Assembly: GCF_002257665.1 (NCBI RefSeq) | Contig: NZ_MQWB01000001.1 | Coordinates: 249,482-281,883, forward strand | Direction: 5' to 3' | Source of the DNA: Rubricoccus marinus | Lineage (GTDB): Bacteria > Bacteroidota > Rhodothermia > Rhodothermales > Rubricoccaceae | Length of the DNA stretch: 32,402 bases | Part shown: positions 6,332 through 13,353 of the stretch, piece by piece | Layout of the letters: each line of letters opens with the position of its first letter | Numbering within the stretch: the stretch's first letter is position 1 | Notes under the pieces: generated by a model | Seen by the model: the letters and a program-made list of their open reading frames with translations, nothing else | Databases searched by the model: none | Told to the model about the DNA's origin: nothing | Program-made: the position numbers and the translations under genes

Positions 6332-8647
6332 TTAGAACCGCAACACCGCCGTCAGGCGGGCCGTGCGCGGCAGAACGGGGTGGACGTGCACGTCCTCCAC
6401 GCCAGCGGCCGCCTCGCCGGGCAGGCGCGAGGCGTAGAAGTAGCTCACGTCGGCGTCCTCGGAATCGAGCACGTTGAGCACGTCCAGCGAGACCGCGAGG
6501 CGGCGGGTCCGGTAGCCCAGCTTGGCGTTCACGAGCGTCGTCGCGTCGGAGACGATGCTCCCGTCGCCGGTGAGCGGGCGCGGGCCGAAGTGCCGCACCT
6601 GCACGCTCGCCAGAGGCCCCGTCTCGCGCCCGGCGTAGACGCCGCCGCTGACGATGCGGCCGATGGAGTTCTCGATGCGGTCCGCGCCGGGGTCGCCCTC
6701 GGTAAAGCGCGACCGCGTAAACGCGAGGTCCAGCGAGAGGTCCAGCCAGTCCGCGGCCTCGTAGAAGTTGTTGACCTCCACGCCGTAGTGCAGGCTCGCG
6801 TCGCTGGCCTCGGTCCCGCCCGCATCGCCCACGAAGACCAGCTCGGATTCCAGCGCGATGGTCCAGAGCGCGAGCGTGGACTGCAAGCCTCTGGCGACCG
6901 CCGTCCGCGCGCCGACCTCGGCGCCGCGCGTCCGCACGAGCGGGTCCACGCGGTCCACCGCCTCGCCAGAGGCCGGGTCCACGGTGATGACGGTGCCTCT
7001 GGCGTCGTTGCTGTGGAAGCCCAGCCCGGCGTTGGCGTAGAACTCGGTCCCGCGCCAGGGGCCCACTGCGAGGCCAGCCTTGGGGCTCGCGATAAACGCC
7101 GTCTCCGTTCCGGAGTTGGCCGCGAGGTCGCTGTCCACGCGGAAGCGGAAGGCGTCACCGCGGAGGCCGAGCGTGGTGCGCACCTTGTCCGTCCACCGCG
7201 TCTCGTTCTGGACGTACGCGCCCAGCGTCGTCTCGCCCACGGTGTCATCGCGGACCGTCCCGAGCCTCTGGCGGTCGCGGGTGTTGAACAGGCCTACCTG
7301 GAAGATCTCGTCGTGCCGGAGCGCCGCGCCGATGGTGTGGACGCTGCTGCGGCCGAAGAGCCGGGTGAACCACTCCTGCGTGACGCTCGCGCCGCCGTAC
7401 GCGCGCCGGTCCACCTGCTCGAACTGGTCGCCGTCGGTGGGGTTGTCCAGGAAGTAGGTGAAGTTGGAAAACAAGTTGAGGTGGTAGTACGCGCCGTAGG
7501 CACGTACGCGCGTCCGCGCCGCGCCAGAGGCCCCGCGCTGCCACTCGCCGACGAGCGTGTAGCGGCCGGTCTCGCCGCCGTTGCTCGGGTCCAGCGCGCC
7601 CAGGCGGGAGACCTGCCCGTTCTCCACCGCGCGGAGCGCGATCTGGTCCGTGGCGTCCCAGTCGCTGCGGTAGCCCAGCGCGGTCAGCGAGAAGCCTCTG
7701 GCGGCCGTCCCGGCCGTGTACTTCGCGACGGCGCTGACGAGAGCGCTGTTCTCGGGGTTCACCCAGGGGCCATCGTAGTAGCGCGCGCGGACGCCGTAAA
7801 GCACGCTCCCGGCGCCCACGTCCGAGGAGTTGGCGACGAGCGCCTCGTAGTGGTTGTCCGCGCCCGCCTCGCCCTTGGCGATGCCGCGGTCCAGCCGGTC
7901 CACGAGCCGGATCTGCGCGCGGCCCGCCGTCGCGAAGTCGCCCGCGGCGGCGTTCTGCGGCCCTTTCTCGAACTCGACGGACTCGATGAGTTCGGGGATG
8001 AGCGAGTTGAGGTCGAGGTAGCCTTGCCCGTGCCCGTGCGTCGGCAGGTTCATCGGCACGCCTTCAAGCGACGCCGCGAAGTCCGTCCCGTGGTCCAGGT
8101 TGAAGCCGCGCAGGAAGAACTGGTTGGCCTTGCCCGAGCCGCTGTGCTGCGTCACGATGGTGCCCGGGATCGTCTCCAGCACCTCGCCCACGCGGAGAAG
8201 GGGCCGCGCCGTGAGTTGCGCCTGCCCCACGTACCCCTGCGACGCCGCGCTGGCGATCCCGACGAGGTTCGCCGAGCGGCCTTCAACGGTGATCGCCTCC
8301 AGGTCCGTGGCCTCTGGCGCGAGCGCGAGGTCCACGCGCAGCGTCTCGCCCGCTTCGAGCGTGAAGGCGCGGGAGGCCGCCGCGTAGCCGACCGACGTGG
8401 CGCGAAGGGTGTACGCGCCTGCGTCGAGGCGGGAGAGAGAGAACCGCCCGTCGAGGTCGGTCACGGCGCCGCGCTCAGAGGCCGCGCCTGCGCGTACGAG
8501 CGCGACCGTCGCGCCCGCCAGAGGCTGGCCGCTGGCGGCGTCGGTCAGGGTCCCGGCGATGCGGGCGGACGGGGGAGACTGTGCGGCCGTCGCCAGAGGC
8601 GCGGCCAGGAGAAAGAGCCACACAAGGCGGCGGTAGAGAGAGAGCAT
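6332..8647 (-). CDS. TonB-dependent outer-membrane receptor with CarboxypepD_reg-like domain
   Basis: This 771-residue protein begins with a signal peptide (MLSLYRRLVWLFLLAAPLATAAQ). A carboxypeptidase-like regulatory domain follows at ~25-110 (GTLTDAASGQPLAGATVALVRAG...GRFSLSRLDAGAYTLRATSVGY). The plug domain is at ~115-230 (GEVLETIPGTIVTQHSGSGKANQFFLRGFNLDHGTDFA...EGVPMNLPTHGHGQGYLDLNSLIPELIESVEFEKGP). The rest is an aromatic-rich beta-barrel ending in Phe (RLTAVLRF), as outer-membrane proteins do. The His-containing HGHGQGYLDLN plug loop and the C-terminal VEDVHVHP suggest, but do not prove, a metal or metal-complex ligand. ATG 8647 was chosen; the frame extends to a TTG at 8662. It is the last gene of a minus-strand set behind a His-rich protein (123-bp gap). 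Several 9-bp repeats occur inside the barrel region. Confidence 0.92.
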   Translation of the reverse strand: MLSLYRRLVWLFLLAAPLATAAQSPPSARIAGTLTDAASGQPLAGATVALVRAGAASERGAVTDLDGRFSLSRLDAGAYTLRATSVGYAAASRAFTLEAGETLRVDLALAPEATDLEAITVEGRSANLVGIASAASQGYVGQAQLTARPLLRVGEVLETIPGTIVTQHSGSGKANQFFLRGFNLDHGTDFAASLEGVPMNLPTHGHGQGYLDLNSLIPELIESVEFEKGPQNAAAGDFATAGRAQIRLVDRLDRGIAKGEAGADNHYEALVANSSDVGAGSVLYGVRARYYDGPWVNPENSALVSAVAKYTAGTAARGFSLTALGYRSDWDATDQIALRAVENGQVSRLGALDPSNGGETGRYTLVGEWQRGASGAARTRVRAYGAYYHLNLFSNFTYFLDNPTDGDQFEQVDRRAYGGASVTQEWFTRLFGRSSVHTIGAALRHDEIFQVGLFNTRDRQRLGTVRDDTVGETTLGAYVQNETRWTDKVRTTLGLRGDAFRFRVDSDLAANSGTETAFIASPKAGLAVGPWRGTEFYANAGLGFHSNDARGTVITVDPASGEAVDRVDPLVRTRGAEVGARTAVARGLQSTLALWTIALESELVFVGDAGGTEASDASLHYGVEVNNFYEAADWLDLSLDLAFTRSRFTEGDPGADRIENSIGRIVSGGVYAGRETGPLASVQVRHFGPRPLTGDGSIVSDATTLVNAKLGYRTRRLAVSLDVLNVLDSEDADVSYFYASRLPGEAAAGVEDVHVHPVLPRTARLTAVLRF

Positions 8648-8770
8648 CGGAAGGGCAAGCAAGAGGGGAGGGCCGCGCCAGAGGCGCGCACCGGGGGAGG
8701 GCGCCGCGCACCTCGCGCGGCGGAGCGGGCCTCTGGCGGCCCGCGGAACCAGAGCGCGCCGTGGCGCGCG

Positions 8771-9364
8771 TTATCCCCTCTCTCGCGGCGGAGGCGTCTC
8801 CACCCGCGTCTCTGCCGAGGCGTGCCCGTCGCCTCTGGCGGCCCAGGCCGTCGCCTGCGCTGGCGGCGGCGTCAGGGTGGACGCCAGAGGCAGCCGGTGC
8901 TTGTCGAGCGTGAGCACCACCGGCGCGGGATGGGCCGGGGGCGCGTCGTGGCGGTGGATGTCGTGGCCGTGGGCATGGAAGCCGTCGGGCAGGGCGTGGC
9001 CGTGCGTGTGATCCACGTTGTCGCCAGAGGCCTCGGGCGAGTGGCCGTCTTCCAGCGGGGCCTCTGGCGCGTGAACCCGAACGGTCCGGTGCGCGCCTGG
9101 TCGTGCCGAGTGGGAGTGGCCGTGCTCGCCGTGGTGATGCCGCGCCTCGGGCGCCCGCGACCGTAGCGTCGTGAGCCCCTGGGTTCCGGCGGGGAGCTCC
9201 GGCTGGATGCCGGGGGGCGCCAGAGGCGCGCGGTGCTCCGTCGCGACGTGGCCCAAGAGCGCCCACCCTTGCCCGACCGAGGTGCCAGTCCACGCAAGGA
9301 GGTAGCCCAGCAGGAGAACTCCTGCCAGGCCAGCCTCTCGAACGGGGCGACGGCGTGCGCTCAC
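8771..9364 (-). CDS. Histidine-rich membrane-anchored protein
   Basis: This 197-residue protein has one N-terminal hydrophobic segment (AGLAGVLLLGYLLAW) after a basic start, so it is either anchored or exported. About twenty histidines follow, concentrated in HHHGEHGHSH and DHTHGHALPDGFHAHGHDIHRHD, the composition typical of Zn/Ni/Co/Cu-binding segments. No enzyme domain is visible. The start is GTG at 9364, one base after the TAG of the upstream TPR gene (9366-9368), which is tight translational coupling and the main support for this start. At least five 9-bp repeats lie inside and account for the Ala-Pro-Glu-Ala and Pro-Glu-Ala-Ser-Gly stretches between His clusters. Metal storage or hand-over to the TonB receptor is inference. 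It lies where I would expect a HupE/UreJ-like gene in related loci, but it is not one. Confidence 0.68.
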   Translation of the reverse strand: MSARRRPVREAGLAGVLLLGYLLAWTGTSVGQGWALLGHVATEHRAPLAPPGIQPELPAGTQGLTTLRSRAPEARHHHGEHGHSHSARPGAHRTVRVHAPEAPLEDGHSPEASGDNVDHTHGHALPDGFHAHGHDIHRHDAPPAHPAPVVLTLDKHRLPLASTLTPPPAQATAWAARGDGHASAETRVETPPPRERG

Positions 9365-9365
9365 T

Positions 9366-10718
9366 CTACCGCGTGCTCCGCGTTGCCTGTACGGGCGCGG
9401 CGCTGGTGGCCTGCGCCAGAAGCTGCCGCGCCTCCTTGGCGGCGCTCGGGCTTTCCACGCCGAGGTTGCCGGCCAACGCCGTGCGGAAGTGCTCGGCGGC
9501 CTTGGCCGGCTCGCCAGCGGCCTGGTAGATGCGCGCGGCGCGGAAGTGCACCATCGCGTCGCCCGTGTCCAGGCGCATGGCGCGCTCGATGTACGGGACG
9601 GCCTCCCCAGCACGGCCGTTGTGCATGAGCGCCCACGCGTAGGTCTCGTTGGCGTGGAGGTGGCCGGGGCGGCGTTCCTGCTGCGCCTTCGCCATGGTCA
9701 GCGAGCGCTCCAGGTCTCGGCCCTGGTCCAGCAGGAAGTCCGCCTCCTCCATGTCTACGACCTCGCCCATCTCGCGCGCGGCCAGCAGCGCTTTGTGGAC
9801 GCGGTCGGCGGCCTCGCGGGACTTCGCCTCGTCGCCCGCGGCCGCGTAGGCCTCTACGAGCAGTTCGTCCGTGCTCTCCAGCGGCATCAACCCGCGGGAT
9901 TCCTCCAGCAGGCGAACGGCCTCTTGCGCGTCGCCCTTGACGAGCGCGACGTGGCCGAGGCCGGCGAGCGCGGGTGCGAAGTCCGGCCGCTCCTCCAGGA
10001 TGCCGGTGTAGATGAACGCGGCCGTGTCGGGCTTGGCGTCGCCGAGGTAGAGGTTGGCGAGGTTGTGCAGGGCCCACGCGCGCTCGGAGCGCCCACCAGG
10101 GGCCGCGTCGGCCGCCAGGCGCATCGCCGCGATGGCGCCTTCGGTGTCGCCGTAGAGCTCGCGGATGTAGCTCGCGCGGCTGTACGCCGGCAGGCCCGGC
10201 TTGAGCGCCTGAAGCGCGTCGGAAACGCGGACGGCCTCGTCGTACTCGCCCAACTCGACGAGCGCGTCGATCAGCGTGCCGTGGGCGTACGCGTTCTGGG
10301 GGTACGCCGCGAGGATCTTCCGCGAGACGTCGCGGCCGGCCTCAAATTGGTGCAGCACGTTGAGCAAGGACGCGTGCAGCGAGAGCGCGTGCAGGTCCTC
10401 TGGCTTGCGCTCCAGCGCCTCTTCGAGAAGCGTGCGCGCTTCGGGGATCGTCTCCGTCTGCGTGCCGCGCTCGTTCCCGAGCTGCGTCAGCGCGTGCGCC
10501 AGCCGCACGCGGGCGTCCACGGATTCCGGCTCCCGCCGTAGCAGCGCGCGGTAGTAGTCCACGGCCCCCTCGGCGTCGTCGAAGGTGGCGCCGGGCGCGA
10601 TCTGCGCGTGGTCCCGCGGGAGCTCAGGCTCCTCGCCAGAGGACCGCATGGCAAAGACGACGGCGATGGCGCCGACCACGAGGGCGACGGCGAGGAGAAG
10701 GGCGGTACGAGAAGACAT
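9366..10718 (-). CDS. Membrane-anchored TPR protein
   Basis: This 450-residue protein starts MSSRTALLLAVALVVGAIAVVFAM, a signal anchor, followed by a periplasmic chain of tetratricopeptide repeats from ~50 to the end. Typical units are AVDYYRALLRREPESVDARVRLAHALTQLG, TLLEEALERKPEDLHALSLHASLLNVL, FIYTGILEERPDFAPALAGLGHVALVKGD and PYIERAMRLDTGDAMVHFRAARIYQAAGEPAKAAEHFRTALAGN, broken into pieces here only by my reading. TPRs mediate protein-protein contacts, so a scaffold role beside the DUF4331 and His-rich proteins is plausible. ATG 10718 is preferred to the in-frame extension up to 10802 because it begins exactly at the membrane anchor. The gene is separated from DUF4331 by strong hairpins, so it may have its own promoter. 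It is coupled to the next gene by a one-base gap. Confidence 0.85.
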   Translation of the reverse strand: MSSRTALLLAVALVVGAIAVVFAMRSSGEEPELPRDHAQIAPGATFDDAEGAVDYYRALLRREPESVDARVRLAHALTQLGNERGTQTETIPEARTLLEEALERKPEDLHALSLHASLLNVLHQFEAGRDVSRKILAAYPQNAYAHGTLIDALVELGEYDEAVRVSDALQALKPGLPAYSRASYIRELYGDTEGAIAAMRLAADAAPGGRSERAWALHNLANLYLGDAKPDTAAFIYTGILEERPDFAPALAGLGHVALVKGDAQEAVRLLEESRGLMPLESTDELLVEAYAAAGDEAKSREAADRVHKALLAAREMGEVVDMEEADFLLDQGRDLERSLTMAKAQQERRPGHLHANETYAWALMHNGRAGEAVPYIERAMRLDTGDAMVHFRAARIYQAAGEPAKAAEHFRTALAGNLGVESPSAAKEARQLLAQATSAAPVQATRSTR

Positions 10719-10754
10719 AAACGAGAGGGTCGAGAGTCGAAAAGCGCGTGCCGG

Positions 10755-10772
10755 GCCTCTGGCGCCAGAGGC
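10755..10772. repeat. 9-bp word palindrome GCCTCTGGCGCCAGAGGC
   Basis: Perfect 18-bp palindrome in the leader of the TPR gene, 37 bp upstream of its ATG. Confidence 0.85.
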
Positions 10773-10864
10773 TGTGGGCACAGAGGGGGAGGCGTGCGGC
10801 AAGCGCTGGGGCCAAGCTGCAATAGGGCAGAGCCAGCGGGCGTAGGAGCGACCCGCAAAAGAAT

Positions 10865-10891
10865 GGGGGCGAGGCGCCGTGCCTCGCCCCC
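10865..10891 (-). terminator. Strong intrinsic terminator after the DUF4331 gene
   Basis: An 11-bp perfect GC stem (GGGGGCGAGGC / GCCTCGCCCCC, 5-nt loop) is followed on the minus strand by ATTCTTTTGC. It lies 63 bp past the DUF4331 stop. It would end or attenuate transcription before the TPR gene. Confidence 0.75.
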
Positions 10892-10898
10892 GGGGTTG

Positions 10899-10934
10899 GG
10901 CCTCTGGCGGGTGTGTGTGACCCCGCCAGAGGCC
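10899..10934. repeat. Inverted pair of the 9-bp word forming a hairpin
   Basis: GGCCTCTGGCGGG (10899-10911) and CCCGCCAGAGGCC (10922-10934) form a perfect 13-bp stem around a GT-rich 10-nt loop. It stacks beside the terminator downstream of DUF4331. Confidence 0.7.
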
Positions 10935-10953
10935 TCGTCGTGCGCTTCTGGCG

Positions 10954-13206
10954 TTAGCGGACGATCGACGCGCGCTGCGTGCTGACCACCTTGCCGTCCA
11001 CCATCAGGCGGTAGAGGTAGGTGCCGGCGGCGAGGCTGCCGGTCTTCCACTCCACCTGGTGCTCACCGGCGCGGTACTCCTGCTCGGTCAGCGTCTGGAT
11101 GAGCCGGCCGCGGAGGTCGAACACGTCCAAACGCACCGGGGCGGCCGTCGAGAGCTGGAACTCGACTCGGGCGTCGCCAGAGGTCGGGTTCGGGAAGCTC
11201 TGCTTCAGGATCACGCCCGCCGGAGCGCCGATGCCCATCCCGTTCGAGACGGGCTGGAAGTTGGCGCGCGGCGCGGGGGCCGTGAGCTGCTTCACGTAGT
11301 CGTAGCCGCGGTGCGGGTTGGCGAGGTACGGGAAGTCGCTCAGGAGCGGGAGGTCGTTGCGGGTCGGGCCGGCCACGAAGCGGAGCTCGGAGACGAGCTG
11401 CGGCGAGGCGAGGTCGGAGTAGTCGCCCGCGGTCGCGTCGTCCTCGGGGAGGCCGACGGCTGCGAGGACCAGACCGCCAACGGCCTGAAGCTCGATGCTC
11501 GTCACGTCATCCTCCAGGCGGCGCCCGTTCGGGAAGCCGTCCATGTGCGGGATGAACTCCAGGTCCGTCGTCGCGAAGTCCTCAACGGTGAGGCCGATGG
11601 CCGCCGCGCGGATCAGGCCGAGACGCGCCCAGTTCGTGAACTCGTCCGAATCGCGGTCCGTCGTCGGCGTGGCCATGTTGAGGCGGAGCATGTCGCCGCC
11701 CCAGAGGCCACCGTCCGGCGTCTGCGTGATCGGAAGGAAGTTGTGGATAAAGGGCTTGCCCTCGGTGAACTCCAGGTTTCCGTCTCCGTCCGTGTCCGCT
11801 ACCAAGCCGCCCTTGCCCGTTGCGAGCTGGTACGGTGCGAGGTTGGGGACGCCGAAGTAGAAGATGGGCAGGATGTCCACGCGGCGCGGCTGGCCGGGCG
11901 CCAGAAGCGCGGTCGGGACGCCAGGGGCCGTCGGGCGCGTCGGCACGGCGAAGGCCGTTCCGTCGATGTCCAGGCCGTTGCCGACGAGGGGGAGGACCGC
12001 CGCGGCGCCGTCGGCACCGTTGGTGAAGTCCAGGCCCGAGCCGACGTTGGAGGGGTCTCCGTCACCGTCGAGGTTGAGCGCCGGGTAGGAGTTCTGCTGG
12101 ATCGTGAGGTGGTCGCTGAGCCCGGGGACGGCGTCGCCGAACTGGCCGTTGCCCATGTACAGCCCCAACTCCGGGTTGACGAAGTACTGTGCGAAGTTCT
12201 GCTCCGCGGCGCTGTATGGGGAGACGTAGTTCCACTTGTCCTTCATCCCGATGGGGATGACGGCTTCGTTGGTAAGCGGCATGCCGAGGCGGGACACCTG
12301 CACGAACGGGCCGGAGCCGGTGGGCTTGGAGCCGTCGGTGGAGAGCGTGGTCACCTGGCGGCGCGAGGCCGAGGCCCAAACGCCGATCACGAAGTTGGGA
12401 TCGAGGATGCTGGATGCCTCATCGACGTCCATACCGTCTTTCTGGAGCATCGAGATCGGGATCTGGAGCACCAGCGCGTGGGTGTTGAACCCAGCCACGG
12501 CATCGCGAGCGTTGTCGGGGTTGGACGGGTCCGTTCCGAAGTCGTCGCGGAAGCCGCCGAGGTCGAACACGCCGCCGAGGTCCACGAAGAACGGGTCGTC
12601 GCGCGGGCCTGCGAAGACAGTCTCGCCGGTGTTGGCCGTTTCGACGGCGTCGCTGGTGAGCTGGTCGTACGTCGTGCCGAGGCCGGCACCGGCTTCGATG
12701 GAGCGCGGCCCGATGTTGGCCGGGGGCGTCGCGCCATCGTTGACGATGGTGACGAAGCTGGCGCCGCCATCGGTGCTCTTCTCCAGCTTGTAGGACGTGT
12801 TCAGGTTCTCCGCGCCGAGGCGGATGTTGAAGAACGTCGAGGGGTCCTCGTTCACGCGGGAGAACGTGAACCGGTAGGTGATGTCGTCCGTGGCCGTGCC
12901 GAGGGCGCCCGCCGAGACCTGGTTCTTGATGTGGATCTCGTACCGGATGTCTTCCCCGAAGTGGGTGAAGTTCGGTCCGCCTTCGGGCAGCGAGAGCGGG
13001 ATGTAGTTGGCGACGATGGTGACGGTCTCCGAGTCGTCCGGCGTGCGGAACGCGTAGACGTCGGTGTTGTCCGCCAGCGGGTCGTCCGCGATCAGGGGGG
13101 CCTCGCGGTGACTGGACGCGTCAGAGAAAGGAGGGGCGAGGATGCCGCCTGCGAGGATGAGCCCGGCGGTGGCGGCTCCTGCGAGGAGCGTGCGCAACGG
13201 TTGCAT
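10954..13206 (-). CDS. DUF4331 protein with T9SS type A sorting domain
   Basis: This 750-residue protein has a signal peptide (MQPLRTLLAGAATAGLILAGG). The DUF4331 hallmark SSHREAPLIADDPLADNTDVYAF starts near residue 30 (given here in part only), with IRYEIHIKNQ and later FVIGVWASASRRQVTT and LGMPLTNEAVIP blocks characteristic of the family. The last ~80 residues (LKQSFPNPTSGDARVEF...RLDVFDLRGRLI...GTYLYRLMVDGKVV) are a Por/T9SS C-terminal sorting domain, so the protein should be delivered to the cell surface or medium by type IX secretion. The molecular role of DUF4331 is not known to me. ATG 13206 was chosen because it starts at the signal peptide; the frame is open upstream. Only about two 9-bp repeats occur, far fewer than in neighbours of this size. 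Confidence 0.9.
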   Translation of the reverse strand: MQPLRTLLAGAATAGLILAGGILAPPFSDASSHREAPLIADDPLADNTDVYAFRTPDDSETVTIVANYIPLSLPEGGPNFTHFGEDIRYEIHIKNQVSAGALGTATDDITYRFTFSRVNEDPSTFFNIRLGAENLNTSYKLEKSTDGGASFVTIVNDGATPPANIGPRSIEAGAGLGTTYDQLTSDAVETANTGETVFAGPRDDPFFVDLGGVFDLGGFRDDFGTDPSNPDNARDAVAGFNTHALVLQIPISMLQKDGMDVDEASSILDPNFVIGVWASASRRQVTTLSTDGSKPTGSGPFVQVSRLGMPLTNEAVIPIGMKDKWNYVSPYSAAEQNFAQYFVNPELGLYMGNGQFGDAVPGLSDHLTIQQNSYPALNLDGDGDPSNVGSGLDFTNGADGAAAVLPLVGNGLDIDGTAFAVPTRPTAPGVPTALLAPGQPRRVDILPIFYFGVPNLAPYQLATGKGGLVADTDGDGNLEFTEGKPFIHNFLPITQTPDGGLWGGDMLRLNMATPTTDRDSDEFTNWARLGLIRAAAIGLTVEDFATTDLEFIPHMDGFPNGRRLEDDVTSIELQAVGGLVLAAVGLPEDDATAGDYSDLASPQLVSELRFVAGPTRNDLPLLSDFPYLANPHRGYDYVKQLTAPAPRANFQPVSNGMGIGAPAGVILKQSFPNPTSGDARVEFQLSTAAPVRLDVFDLRGRLIQTLTEQEYRAGEHQVEWKTGSLAAGTYLYRLMVDGKVVSTQRASIVR

Positions 13207-13353
13207 ACGAGGGGAGGGGGGAAGTGGAAGGGCAATGTGTGGAAGGGTGCAGACCATCCGATAGCTCGTCTTATGTTCAATCCGTGTCCATACTCGTAGG
13301 AGCAACCCTGACTTCTGCGACATCGGGGGCACCCGCGTCCACGAATTCGACCA

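Noticed and set aside
6380-9166. Long plus-strand ORF (928 codons) opposite the TonB receptor
   Set aside because: Antisense shadow of a clear receptor gene. Very GC-rich DNA keeps such frames open, and the translation is Arg/Val/Ala-rich without domain structure.
13262-13290. Sigma-70-like promoter (TTGAAC...TATCGG) on the minus strand before DUF4331
   Set aside because: The spacing of 11 bp is too short, and it also misses the Bacteroidota -33/-7 spacing.
11059-13299. Long plus-strand ORF opposite DUF4331
   Set aside because: Shadow; DUF4331 plus T9SS sorting domain on the other strand is unambiguous.
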